A model generated the notes under the pieces. That model saw only the letters and a program-made list of their open reading frames with translations. It was not told where the DNA came from and made no database searches. Position numbers and translations under genes: made by a program. A DNA stretch of 64,000 nt from an uncultured Celeribacter sp. (GTDB lineage Bacteria; Pseudomonadota; Alphaproteobacteria; Rhodobacterales; Rhodobacteraceae). Location: NCBI RefSeq assembly GCF_963676475.1, contig NZ_OY781106.1, positions 2,356,001-2,420,000 of the forward strand. Direction: 5' to 3'. Shown in pieces: positions 42,184 to 51,167 of this stretch; position 1 is the stretch's first letter, and each line of letters starts with the position of its first letter.

Positions 42184-42999
42184 CTATCGTGAACGATTCC
42201 GCTCGAGCAGATAGCGGCCTGGAGGCTTGCCGACCATCTTTCGGAACATGGTCACGAAACTGCTGGCGCTTTCATAGCCGAGATCGGAGGCGATGGCCTG
42301 AACCGACTGACCAGCGCTCAGCCGCCGCAAGGCAAGCACGATATGCAACTGTCGGCGCCAGCGGCCGAAACTCATGCCCACCTCTTCGGTTAACAGACGG
42401 CTCAGGCTGCGCTCACTGAGTGCGACGCGGGAGGCCCACTCCGCGACGCTCGCATGATCCGCAGGCGCCGCGATCAACAGGTCGGTGAGCTTCTTCAGGC
42501 GCGGATCGCCGGGGATGGGGAGGCAGAGGTCCTCGACCGGTGCCACGGCCAGCTCATCGAAAAGAACTGACACGACCCGGCCATCCGGACCGTCGACGTC
42601 GTAGAGGTCTGGCAGAGCGTTCGCCCGCAGCAGCAATTCGCGGAAAAACCGCGACACCGTGATCGTGCAGCAGTCTTTCGGCAGGTTCGCGGAGTCGGGA
42701 GGATCAATGAAGAGAGAGAGACACTCCACCTCGCCCGAGCCGAAAACGGAATGGGGCAGCCCGCCGGGAATCCACACGGCGCATTGCGGCGGTACGATCC
42801 AGACTGCGCCGTCGACCTCGCAATTGACGACGCCACGCACCGTGAAAAGCAGTTGCGCCTTCTGATGGTGGTGCCGGGGCGATTGCTCCAGGGCGTCAAG
42901 AGTGGCGACCGCGTTGGCTGCCACCAGCGCACGCGGGATCTCGTCGACATAGGCGAGCCAGTCGCGACGGACATCCAAATACATCTCAGACCTCGGCAT
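42184..42999 (-). CDS. AraC-family transcriptional regulator with cupin sensor
   Basis: A 271-residue regulator. The N-terminal cupin-like domain (RHHHQKAQLLFTVRGVV and PPQCAVWIPGGLPHSV) is followed by the double helix-turn-helix AraC domain, including SERSLSRLLTEEVGMSFGRWRRQ (in parts) and IASDLGYESASSFVTMFRKMVGKPPGRY. This is the subgroup often divergent from a transporter or efflux gene. Here the divergent gene is the small membrane protein at 43169, a likely target. Confidence 0.9.
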   Translation of the reverse strand: MPRSEMYLDVRRDWLAYVDEIPRALVAANAVATLDALEQSPRHHHQKAQLLFTVRGVVNCEVDGAVWIVPPQCAVWIPGGLPHSVFGSGEVECLSLFIDPPDSANLPKDCCTITVSRFFRELLLRANALPDLYDVDGPDGRVVSVLFDELAVAPVEDLCLPIPGDPRLKKLTDLLIAAPADHASVAEWASRVALSERSLSRLLTEEVGMSFGRWRRQLHIVLALRRLSAGQSVQAIASDLGYESASSFVTMFRKMVGKPPGRYLLERNRSR

Positions 43000-43168
43000 T
43001 ATCAGATTAGGCCGGATTGATACATATAATGGCAGGGTTGCGCAATGACGCCAAGCGCCGGCTGGCGTATTGCTGTGAGGCAGAGGCGGCGGGCGGATCT
43101 TGTGATCGCGCTCCGTTACTGGAGGGGCAGAACTGATCTGCCCGACACATAGGCACAGGAGTTTTCAT

Positions 43169-43567
43169 GTGATCGACAATGCCCCGGTTAAGCTCGCGCT
43201 CGCATGGCTCATCCCTGCAGTTGGTGCCGCACTCTTTGTCACGATCCAGTGCTTTTCCTATCTGAACGACTATGTCGGCAGCGGCGGGACGATGCAGGCC
43301 ATGACGTTCGATCCCGCCGCCTTGTGGGGCGTGTCCATTTTCTATGGCGCCTGGGTCGTCCCGCCCTTGCTGGCGCTGGCCGCAAGGCGCGCGACCGACT
43401 GGGCGATGCTCGTCCTCGGCGGTCTGCTGGTCGTCATGAGCACGCTCGCTGGCGTCTTCGATGGCTTGCGCGATGGCGGCCATCTTGTGGGCCTGGAACT
43501 GCTGGCTGTCACGCTTCCGGGCGTGGTCGCGCTCATCTTTACATGGCAGCATATTCGCTCGACCTGA
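43169..43567 (+). CDS. small four-helix membrane protein
   Basis: A 132-residue protein, GTG start, with four hydrophobic segments: LAWLIPAVGAALFVTIQCF, VSIFYGAWVVPPLLALAA, DWAMLVLGGLLVVMSTLAG and LELLAVTLPGVVALIFTW. I do not recognise a named family. It is divergent from the AraC gene and 29 bases ahead of the next gene, so the two are probably co-transcribed and AraC-controlled. Confidence 0.75.
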   Translation: MIDNAPVKLALAWLIPAVGAALFVTIQCFSYLNDYVGSGGTMQAMTFDPAALWGVSIFYGAWVVPPLLALAARRATDWAMLVLGGLLVVMSTLAGVFDGLRDGGHLVGLELLAVTLPGVVALIFTWQHIRST

Positions 43568-43596
43568 AACCGTCCATTTTCGCCAGGAGACGACAC

Positions 43597-44007
43597 ATGC
43601 CCTTGGATATCAAAAATTTTCCGCTTGTCTGGATGAGCTATGACGAAGCGCCCGACCACGACCACGACGAGGATTTCGCGGCGTTGGAGGCGTGCTTTAA
43701 GCGCGGCGCACCGTTCGTGATCCTGAGCGATAATGCTCCGGCCGAAGAAGAAGACCACGACCACAGCCAGGAAGAAAGGAAGCGCACTGCGCTGTGGATG
43801 AAGAAGCACAAGGCCGAACTGCGGACGCTCGTGCTGGCGATGATTGTGATTGAGCCGAGCGCCGCCAAGCGTCTGGCCTTCAAGACTTTCGGCGCGGTCT
43901 TTTCTAAATTCTGGGGTTTTCCTTTGAGGATTACAGTGACTCGCGAAGAAGCAATGGATCTCGCCGACACCCTGCTGTCAGAGAGCGTGGGGTCTGCAAC
44001 ATCCTGA
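43597..44007 (+). CDS. histidine/aspartate-rich small cytoplasmic protein
   Basis: A 136-residue soluble protein with no signal peptide. It begins MPLDIKNFPLVWMSYDEAPD and contains two acidic His clusters (DHDHDED and EEEDHDHSQEE) that could bind divalent metals. The C-terminal half has alternating strands and helices (FGAVFSKFWGFPLRITVTREEAMDLADTLL) reminiscent of STAS/SpoIIAA-like small domains. I cannot assign a function. The RBS CAGGAGA lies eight bases before the ATG. Confidence 0.7.
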   Translation: MPLDIKNFPLVWMSYDEAPDHDHDEDFAALEACFKRGAPFVILSDNAPAEEEDHDHSQEERKRTALWMKKHKAELRTLVLAMIVIEPSAAKRLAFKTFGAVFSKFWGFPLRITVTREEAMDLADTLLSESVGSATS

Positions 44008-44358
44008 AGAACGGCTGAGTGGACCGTGCGAAGACGGTTTTCGGAAGATTGCAAGTTTCGCTCAAACTTAGGTCGATCGGGCTATGGCGCAGGTGTCGTG
44101 CCGAGTGGTATCCAGCACGGTCCGCCAGTGGAGGGCCGAACCGATACTGGCTGTCTGCTTTATCGGCTTTGCTCTTCGGAAACGGACAGACAGCTTGATC
44201 CCGAGTTGGATATTCGTCGAGCGCGCAGTGGATGTCTTCTCACTCCCTCAATGTCGATCGATCAAGCTCCGGTAAGGTATCCTGTCTGGAAGTCCGCTTC
44301 TGCATGGAGCCGGGTCAGGCTTCGCGCCCGCAGCGAAGGTCGGCTTCCCGCCGATTCT
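44008..44358. other. gap before the IS1182-family element
   Basis: Some 350 bases in which short frames on the plus strand have no recognisable domain or RBS. I see no gene, terminator or clear repeat here. Confidence 0.45.
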
Positions 44359-45794
44359 GTTGAAAAACACCCGTTCGCGACCGCAGCAAATAGCGATCTG
44401 AAGAGTGCGCAAGCGCCTTTTCTGTTCAGGCTTTTCGTGTTTGCTGCGGTGCAGGAAGGATCTTGGCTAGTTTGCGGAGGTTTTGGACGGTGGCAGCGAG
44501 GATGGAGTGAGCCGGGACCGTGGCCCCAGTGGGGCCGTGAAAGCCCGAAGCGAACGTCATTTGCGCCACATGGTCCACGTAATCGAAGCCGGTTCAGGCC
44601 AAGGATTCTTTTGAGGTGGGCAAAGAGCATCTCAACCTTCTTTCGCAGCTTCATCGAGATCACATATTGCTCGGTTTCGGCGATCTCGCGAGCGACCTGG
44701 CGGGCGTCTTAGTGCTCTTCGCGGGTGATCTTGCGCGCGTCGGCGTTTGGGCAGCACTTGGGTTTGGAGGGGCAGGCCTGACAGACCTCCTTCAAGGCGC
44801 GATACCGCGCCGTGCCTTTGCCCGATGGTCCCCGGTTCGGGTCTGAGGAGTTGCGCCGGAACGGCTTCAGCTCGTGGCCTTCGGGGCAGTGCCGTAGGCC
44901 GTGTCTGCGATCAGACGCTCGGGATGCAGATCGAACTTTGCCTTCACGCGGTTCAGCATGGTCTTGGTCGACCCAACCTCGGCCTGCCGGATTGAGCGCG
45001 TCGCCTCGACATCGACGATGACCCCGTGATCCGTGTCGATCAGGTCGTTGTCGGAATAGCTGAAGAATGCTGGCCCTTTGCGTGCCGCGGTCCATTGGCT
45101 TGCCGGATCGGAATGGGACGTAAACTTGGGCTGAACCTCGCTGGCTGCCCCAAATGCGGCCTCATCCAGCGTGTCGAGATACTCGCGCACTGCCCTTGGC
45201 GCGTCGGCCGGATCAATCTGCTTCGCGTTCCATTCCTCCTTCGGCGTCGAGTTCTGCTTGTTGGCATCCGCCTCGATCAGACTGGCGTCGACGGCCATGC
45301 GCTGGCCGCTGACGAGGCCTTCTTCGATACACCGCGCGACAGTCGTTTCGAACAGGTGGCGCAGCAGTTCACTCTCGCGGAACCTGCCATGACGGTTCTT
45401 GGAAAAGGTCGAATGGTTGGGAACACGGTCGTTCAAATCCAGACGACAAAACCAGCGATATGCCAGGTTCAAATGCACCTCCTCGCAGAGCCGCCGCTCT
45501 GACCGGATGCCGAAGCAATAGCCCACCAGCAACATGCGGATCAGCAGTTCCGGATCGACCGACGGACGGCCCGTGTGGCTGTAGAAATCCGAAAGATGGG
45601 CGCGAATACTGCTCAGCTCGACGAACCGATCAATCGACCGTAGCAGGTAATCCTGGGGAACGTGATCCTCCAGCGAGAACTCGTAGAAAAGCGCCGGTCG
45701 CGCCTCTTGCCGCGGTCCCATCATCACCGGATCCTCCCACCCTATATAGAAATTGAACAGCTGACGGCCCTTCGATCAAGGGCGCGTTTTTCAA
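44359..45794 (-). mobile_element. IS1182-family insertion sequence, decayed
   Basis: The ends carry short inverted repeats, GTTGAAAAAC (44359-44368) and GTTTTTCAAC (45785-45794), enclosing 1.44 kb with one transposase gene on the minus strand. No obvious target duplication is visible. The right end lies 24 bases from the end of the recombinase-like gene, so the insertion occurred at the edge of the transposon region. Confidence 0.8.
44426..45727 (-). pseudogene. IS1182-family transposase with frameshifts and a deletion
   Basis: The first 280 residues are intact: the N-terminal DUF772 region (PQDYLLRSIDRFVELSSIRA) and the start of the DDE domain (MAVDASLIEADANKQ, then ERLIADTAYGTA). The frame then breaks at about 44885. 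It resumes in a second frame through a cysteine-rich stretch (CQACPSKPKCCPNADARKI) and stops at 44709. It resumes in a third frame (KKVEMLFAHLKRILGLNRLRLRGP) that holds the last catalytic Glu. The final AATVQNLRKLAKIL lies in yet another frame, ending at 44426. At least three lesions make it non-functional. Confidence 0.85.
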
Positions 45795-45817
45795 CAAAAT
45801 ACGCCCTTCGTGTCTGA

Positions 45818-46402
45818 TCACTTCCTCTCAGCCAACCACGTTTTCTGCCAGAGGTAATAGGCCGATTGGCTGATCGGCGGACCTTCAAGAACCGCGAGGG
45901 TTTTCCATATCTTTGTCCCTTTGTACCCCGCTTCGATCATTTGAATGGCGACGGCTTTTCGCAGGTCTGTCATGCTCGGTTTGCGCCCCAGACGTTGGCC
46001 ACGGGCCTTGGCCTCTTGCAGTGCGATCTTGGTGCGGTGCGAGAAGCCTTTGCGGTCGAGGCGGTTGAGGGCGGTCAGCAGAGTGCCGATTTGGGATTGC
46101 CAATCGTCACGGCTGTCGAAGACCTCATCAAGGCAGCGAATATGAATGCCTATCTTCCGCGCGGCTTCCAGCGTGGCGGCGATGCCCTGTGTTGATAGAT
46201 TGAGGTCGCTCAAAGACGGAGCGATCAGTTCCGAATTCGCGCTCATGGAGTAGAGCCAAACTGGCGGTACATTTGGCTCTTGTGGGTCGGCCCTAAAAAT
46301 CCGGTCCGTCGGAATACCTTCAGATGCAAGCCGTGCAATCGCGAGCTGCCGATCCTCCGCGCTTCGCATTCCACAGATCACGCCATAGCGATTTTCGGAC
46401 AT
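45818..46402 (-). CDS. degenerate serine-recombinase (resolvase)-like protein
   Basis: A 194-residue protein that keeps the resolvase outline. The N-terminal fold starts MSENRYGVICGMRSAEDRQ and the long dimerisation helix with RTKIALQEAKARGQRLGRKP and a small C-terminal helix-turn-helix are recognisable. The usual YxRVST motif is replaced by GMRSAED, and the DRLxRS arginine motif is missing, so catalysis is doubtful. ATG 46402 was chosen as it restores the normal N-terminus. It lies downstream of the Tn7-like operon, like tniR of Tn5053, and may be a remnant or a regulator. Confidence 0.7.
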   Translation of the reverse strand: MSENRYGVICGMRSAEDRQLAIARLASEGIPTDRIFRADPQEPNVPPVWLYSMSANSELIAPSLSDLNLSTQGIAATLEAARKIGIHIRCLDEVFDSRDDWQSQIGTLLTALNRLDRKGFSHRTKIALQEAKARGQRLGRKPSMTDLRKAVAIQMIEAGYKGTKIWKTLAVLEGPPISQSAYYLWQKTWLAERK

Positions 46403-46629
46403 CGGAGACCTTTCGGAGAGAGCTAAAAACGGAGCGTGCTTGTCCCGGACCTGCGAAACATCTACTACATATTGTGTTTCAGAATTTTCTTGACACTGAG
46501 ATGCATGTTTATGGTCCAATGACTGTCAGTGGAGCAAAAGAGTGCACGAAACTCAAAACCTGAAATCGAATCAATCACAAGCCACTGTTTTAAATAACAA
46601 ATTCAACCAACACTTTAGATCGAACCCAT

Positions 46630-46643
46630 AAACGTGCACGTTT
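46630..46643. repeat. 14-bp palindrome AAACGTGCACGTTT, possible res or operator site
   Basis: A perfect palindrome 228 bases upstream of the recombinase-like gene, with a related half (CATAAACGCGC) 15 bases further on. Resolvase recombination sites contain such dyads beside the resolvase gene. With only one full dyad the assignment is tentative. Confidence 0.4.
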
Positions 46644-46705
46644 GGAGCATAAACGCGCAGCATAAGTCTGAACACATCCCAAACCCGAAACCCCACAACA
46701 GAAAA

Positions 46706-46726
46706 GCCCGCGCAAATTGCGCGGGC
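46706..46726 (-). terminator. rho-independent terminator after the transposition operon
   Basis: A 10-bp perfect stem, GCCCGCGCAA with TTGCGCGGGC, followed on the minus strand by TTTTCTG. It lies 26 bases beyond the stop of the 114-aa gene and should end the tns transcript. Confidence 0.88.
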
Positions 46727-46751
46727 CCGCTGGTGATTTCACGGTAGATTT

Positions 46752-47096
46752 TCAGATGCGCCAGTGAAGCGCCGAACGGTGATAACAGTCCTCCAATTTT
46801 CCGGAAGGAAGGCGTTTCAGATACGAAGCATCGAACACCACCGCCTCGTTGGAACGATACTGATCGGTTTGCATTCGGGCGAACGCTTCTTGAAAAAAGC
46901 GGTGTCGGACCGATGCAACTTGGGCGATTTTTCCAACTTCTATAATACCACTCAATGTCAGACTTACCGCCTCGAACATCAAAATCTCCCCGCCTATTGG
47001 ATGAATTGAAACCTGTTCCAGATCAACAAGACCGAGTTCAAGCAAGGAGTTTGCGCTCAACGGGTCACAACAGCCGTGGAGATCAATATTCATCAA
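46752..47096 (-). CDS. hypothetical 114-aa protein downstream of tnsC
   Basis: A small soluble protein beginning MMNIDLHGCCDPLSANSLLELGL and ending in KLEDCYHRSALHWRI. No membrane segment, signal peptide or recognised motif is visible. It follows tnsC by 158 bases and precedes the terminator, so it may be the last gene of the transposon operon or its first cargo gene. Function unknown. Confidence 0.6.
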   Translation of the reverse strand: MMNIDLHGCCDPLSANSLLELGLVDLEQVSIHPIGGEILMFEAVSLTLSGIIEVGKIAQVASVRHRFFQEAFARMQTDQYRSNEAVVFDASYLKRLPSGKLEDCYHRSALHWRI

Positions 47097-47254
47097 GGCA
47101 ACACCAAGGTCGGGTGTAAATATCTGAGCGAAATCTGCTCTCCTTTTCTCGTATTTTGAGCAATATCCATCTTACAGCGTAAGATAAATATTGCATCACT
47201 CTCTCAGCCCCCTCTTCCCACTTTCTCATCCCACAGATCGAAGATTTTCGCGGC

Positions 47255-48181
47255 CTAGAACAACGGCTCGAAATCCTCGATTGTAAACGGCGAATAGCCC
47301 GATGGTAGGGAGTTTCGGTCGGTAAACGCACGGCAGAAATGACAGGTGTCCAGCCGAACGTCCCTACTGCGGCTTGCTTCCACCAACGCGTCAATCAGCA
47401 GTTCGATGACAAGCCCCCAGCGATAAGAGCAAGCACGGGAGAGACGTCGATAGAAATCCATCGAACTAAGCGGTGTGAAGTCGAACCCGGCAGTATCACC
47501 ATAGGCAAAACAAAGCCGGTTTAACTCCTGAACATCCGCGTCCCGCGCCAGAGAGATTTCGCGGAACGGCACGGGTCGGAGCAGATAGGCCAATTGCTCT
47601 TCGCTGTTGATGTGACCAGCCAGTTCGTCAACCCCGGACAGGATCAGCATCAGGGGCCAGTCGGGCTTTTTAAGAAGCGACTTGAAGCTATCGAGGATCA
47701 TCGCCCTCCCTTCAGCGCTTTTCCTCGGAAAGATATGCTGACACTCGTCATAATGAATGCCGTGGACGCCTTGCTCCCGCGCGTGGAAGCCGACCATGTC
47801 CCAGATTTCGCGCTGCGTCATACGGCCCGATGTCGGCAAGCCAAATCCCTCTCGCAAGGTATGCACACCCAAATCTTTCCACGACATGGTCCCTTTGAGC
47901 ATGACGCTGACGATACGCACGGAGCGTCCATCTGGCATAAGGGTTGATCCATCGTTGAGCTGATCAAGCTGGTGGCGGATTTCTCCGGTTTTGCCGATGC
48001 GCGACGGCCCCGTCACCATCAGGCCGCGTGCCTCAAAACTTTGGCCCGAAGAAGCTTTGGCCCAATAATCGGTAATCATCCACGAGATCCCCGCGCGCAA
48101 ATCGTTTGCGCGCGGGAAGTCATAATGCAGGGCTTTAAGGGCTGAAATTTTCGAGGCCACGGCTGTATCGAGGAAACTCAT
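47255..48181 (-). CDS. tnsC: TnsC/TniB-type AAA+ transposition regulator
   Basis: A 308-residue ATPase. Walker A is GPSRIGKT at residues 58-65 and Walker B is GIHYDECQHIF near residue 140, followed by sensor 1 (LMLILSGVDEL). The length is near TniB and shorter than Tn7 TnsC (555). In Tn7-like elements TnsC links the target-choosing protein (TniQ/TnsD) to the transposase. The start overlaps the end of tnsB by four bases. Confidence 0.88.
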   Translation of the reverse strand: MSFLDTAVASKISALKALHYDFPRANDLRAGISWMITDYWAKASSGQSFEARGLMVTGPSRIGKTGEIRHQLDQLNDGSTLMPDGRSVRIVSVMLKGTMSWKDLGVHTLREGFGLPTSGRMTQREIWDMVGFHAREQGVHGIHYDECQHIFPRKSAEGRAMILDSFKSLLKKPDWPLMLILSGVDELAGHINSEEQLAYLLRPVPFREISLARDADVQELNRLCFAYGDTAGFDFTPLSSMDFYRRLSRACSYRWGLVIELLIDALVEASRSRDVRLDTCHFCRAFTDRNSLPSGYSPFTIEDFEPLF

Positions 48182-50364
48182 TTCAGCTTCCCCGCGTGTT
48201 CCGGGCGACCGAATACGGCGCGCTCGTCCTGAGTGCCGGACGTCAGATCGCCCTCAATCGGCGGCTCGAATCCATCGCCAATGTCATATGCGAAGGGATC
48301 ACACTCCAGATCCGCGAGCGTACCCGGCGCAACCGTGCCCTCGGTGATTTTCGGTTCTGATGACTGCATGCCAGCGGTGAGCACGGCAGCTTTCTTTCCG
48401 GCTTCCGCCCGCGTCATGTAACTCCGGGCAAGACCGTTTTCGATGGCCTTACTCTTCAGATAATCGAACCTTTCCTGGCGCAAGCGCGCCAGGCGAACAC
48501 GCGTGTCCTTCAGATTGGCGGGATCCTTCCTGCGCAGTTCTTCGTAATGCGCCAGAACCTCAGGAATGGTCATATCGCGCATCTCTGTCCAGCTCAGATC
48601 CACGCAAATTGGGGCCGGATGCCCCTCGACAATGACAGTGACTTCATTCACGCAATCAGGATCACAAAATACAGCGACTTTGCGCTTGGTGCTGTCGCGG
48701 AATTTTTGAAGCTCGGGGGAGTTGTATGGCAGGCCGAACACTTTCACGCCTTCGTCAGTGATCATGGCTTCCTTGCGCCACCCGAGATGCAGCCGCCGAT
48801 CCTGCGGAGATGGAACGGCGATGGCCCAGCCTTCCTCTGCTAGCTGGGTCGCGACGTGGATCGGGGAGCGCCCGAACACCGTTGTCCCATAGTGATTTTG
48901 GTATGGGTATTCGTCGATCAGATATCGCGTGATCAGGCGAAAGAGCTCTTCGCGGAAAATCACTGCATTCTTCTTGGCATCGTAGCCTTTGAGATGACCC
49001 GCTTTGCGCCCCGTGTAGCCATGAAGCAAATTGATGAGCTGGCTTTCCATCGTGTTCCACATGCGTTCAGCAAATGGCGTATCCCCAGAGTGATACGCTC
49101 TGACATCCACCACCTGAGCCCCAGAACCTAGAAGAGCCGCCTTCACAGATCCATTGCGCAGGCCGGAGCCATTGTCGTTCGCGACACAAGCCAACCCCAC
49201 CGCAGGCATTGGATCGCAATCGCAGCCACACATGATTTTCTCGCGCTCTTTGCTCCGTGTCGCCATCCGCAGAGCATCCAAAGTGGCCTCATGGTTCGGG
49301 GCATCTGTCAGCGTCCAGCCGAGTGGCATCCGCGTCGCAACGTCCAGCACAAGCACCAGCCATAGCCGTGACGTCACATAGTCCTCTAATTCTTCGAGCG
49401 CCTCTTTGTCCTCCGCACTCAGCCCCGTCCAAAATCCGGTTTTCCTCACCGGGGTAAGAACGGACAATTTACACTCATCAACTTCAACGTCTTCGCCAAT
49501 CATGAGAGCGCGGGTATCGGTGCTGCCCCGCGTGCGCGCATTCGTTGCCGCACGCTCTCCATCTCTGGCAATGGCGAGCGCCGTCGCGTTGATCATTGTG
49601 ACATGGTCGGAAACCGTTTTGTGTGTAACGCAATTCAGCTCGCTTTGTTCGCGCACAGCGCGCCGTTTGTTTTCCAAGGTTATGAGTGTCTCTAGATGAC
49701 TTAGAGCCACAGAGATCTGCGGCTTTTTCAGATCGAGATGCACCTCATCAATCGCCTGATCAATCAACTCGCGCACACGCCAATGGATACGTGGGGTGCG
49801 ATTGCCTTTCAGCCAATTTTGATCGGCCAGCGCCATTTCATCAAAGACCGCATCGACGTAGCGCGTCCAATAGTCTCGCAAGGTGCGGCCCTTTGGCATA
49901 ATTGCACACTCTCGCGTACTCCCACCGCGTGGTGTAATCCAGATCGGTCGATCCGGATAATGTGGCTGCGCGAGGTCACGGATCTTTCTACGGTTCTGCA
50001 ATTTGGCGAGAGCGGGTCCCGTGATCTTCAGCCCCTCAGCCTCAAGAGCTTCGATACCAACCATCAATGCTTTGCGCAATTTGACTGTGTCACGCCCCTT
50101 CGCGTTCAACTGATCCCGATGGAAAAGCCCTCCCGCTTGGATGCGTGCGGACGCCAGGTTCCCGCGCACATTATGGTACGAGCGCGACGCGTCCGGTCGG
50201 CTTGAGCGGTCCAGAAACTGATCTGCCGTCCACATCTCAGACCGCCCCGTTACAACGTCTTCCGCACGGTATACTCCACCTTTTTGCGGGTAGAGGAAAA
50301 AGGACCTGCCGCCAGTCATCAACTGGGTGCCAGCAGGCACATGATAATTCAGACGCACACTCAT
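48178..50364 (-). CDS. tnsB: TnsB/TniA-type DDE transposase
   Basis: A 728-residue transposase. N-terminal DNA-binding regions precede a retroviral-integrase core with catalytic Asp296 (EDVEVDECKLS), Asp397 (CVANDNGS) and Glu433 (FAERMWNTME). Exactly 35 residues lie between the last two, the classical DD35E spacing. A Mu-type beta-barrel and a charged tail that could contact TnsC follow. It overlaps tnsA upstream and tnsC downstream by four bases each. It would bind the transposon ends and join their 3' strands to target DNA. Confidence 0.92.
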   Translation of the reverse strand: MSVRLNYHVPAGTQLMTGGRSFFLYPQKGGVYRAEDVVTGRSEMWTADQFLDRSSRPDASRSYHNVRGNLASARIQAGGLFHRDQLNAKGRDTVKLRKALMVGIEALEAEGLKITGPALAKLQNRRKIRDLAQPHYPDRPIWITPRGGSTRECAIMPKGRTLRDYWTRYVDAVFDEMALADQNWLKGNRTPRIHWRVRELIDQAIDEVHLDLKKPQISVALSHLETLITLENKRRAVREQSELNCVTHKTVSDHVTMINATALAIARDGERAATNARTRGSTDTRALMIGEDVEVDECKLSVLTPVRKTGFWTGLSAEDKEALEELEDYVTSRLWLVLVLDVATRMPLGWTLTDAPNHEATLDALRMATRSKEREKIMCGCDCDPMPAVGLACVANDNGSGLRNGSVKAALLGSGAQVVDVRAYHSGDTPFAERMWNTMESQLINLLHGYTGRKAGHLKGYDAKKNAVIFREELFRLITRYLIDEYPYQNHYGTTVFGRSPIHVATQLAEEGWAIAVPSPQDRRLHLGWRKEAMITDEGVKVFGLPYNSPELQKFRDSTKRKVAVFCDPDCVNEVTVIVEGHPAPICVDLSWTEMRDMTIPEVLAHYEELRRKDPANLKDTRVRLARLRQERFDYLKSKAIENGLARSYMTRAEAGKKAAVLTAGMQSSEPKITEGTVAPGTLADLECDPFAYDIGDGFEPPIEGDLTSGTQDERAVFGRPEHAGKLK

Positions 50365-51122
50365 TTTGCAGCCCTCCAGAGACGAGAGTTCGCCCCGATC
50401 ACAGTGTTCATATTGGCTTTGAGTGCGCCCCGCGCGATGAGGCGGAGGCAGGATTTCATGATCACCCCATTGGGCAAGTCGATTACATTGAACAAATCAG
50501 AGACGCGCCAGAGCGTCCTGAGATCGTAAGCCGCTGCTTGCACAAGCGCATCTGCGCTTGGGTCGGGTTCGAAACAGGTAAAATGATGCATACGGCGCAG
50601 GTTGTCCCGGCGCGCGCGATTGTAGCCATCGGCATCTATGACAATGAACTTATGCGCCTCGGCTCGTGGTGCAGCTTGACGGATTGCCGTGATCTCAGCG
50701 ATGGTCTGCGGCTTCGACAGGCTGGTCGCGTTGCGCACGAAAACGAAGCACGCCAGACCATTTCTCAGCGTGAGCCTCAGGTCGATGGTATGCCAATGCA
50801 CCCCTCCATCCGGATGTTTGTATTGAAAACGCACAGGCTGGAATTCCACGTCATAGAATTTTCCGCTGCTCAGGGCTTCATGCGCGACAGCGGCCTCAGC
50901 CAAGCTCTCCGCCGCCCCGACTTTCGGGACAAAATTATTCGCAGCCGTCCGATACGTTAAGGCAACCTTTTGGCTCGTACTGCTTGTGGTCAACGGGTTG
51001 CGCACGCCAGAGAAAGGAAGGACCCCCGGAATATCTCCGACGGTGATTTTGCCCGCTGTTCTCGTCTTCGGCAAGTTGTAGGCCCAGCTATCGTGATCGA
51101 TGATTTCGATTTTGTCGGTCAT
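50361..51122 (-). CDS. tnsA: TnsA-like endonuclease, third catalytic motif altered
   Basis: A 253-residue protein in the position of TnsA, overlapping tnsB. The restriction-endonuclease-like core shows Glu76 in SLAEAAV and Asp114 in WHTIDLRLTL. Where TnsA has Q/E-x-K, this protein has F-V-R (residues 128-130). Tn7 TnsA cleaves the 5' strands to give cut-and-paste movement; the loss of the Lys may weaken or abolish cleavage. If so, transposition would become replicative. The family call rests on the motif order, size and operon position. Confidence 0.72.
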   Translation of the reverse strand: MTDKIEIIDHDSWAYNLPKTRTAGKITVGDIPGVLPFSGVRNPLTTSSTSQKVALTYRTAANNFVPKVGAAESLAEAAVAHEALSSGKFYDVEFQPVRFQYKHPDGGVHWHTIDLRLTLRNGLACFVFVRNATSLSKPQTIAEITAIRQAAPRAEAHKFIVIDADGYNRARRDNLRRMHHFTCFEPDPSADALVQAAAYDLRTLWRVSDLFNVIDLPNGVIMKSCLRLIARGALKANMNTVIGANSRLWRAAK

Positions 51123-51167
51123 TATTTTGCTCGTTGTTTGGGCCTCCGGGCCCTGTTCATTTGTGGG

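Noticed and set aside
46726..46745. A left-end copy of the ATCACCGTGGAAA repeat near CTACCGTGAAATCACC (minus strand).
   Set aside because: Only matches after inserting a gap and lies directly behind the terminator; chance similarity is likely.
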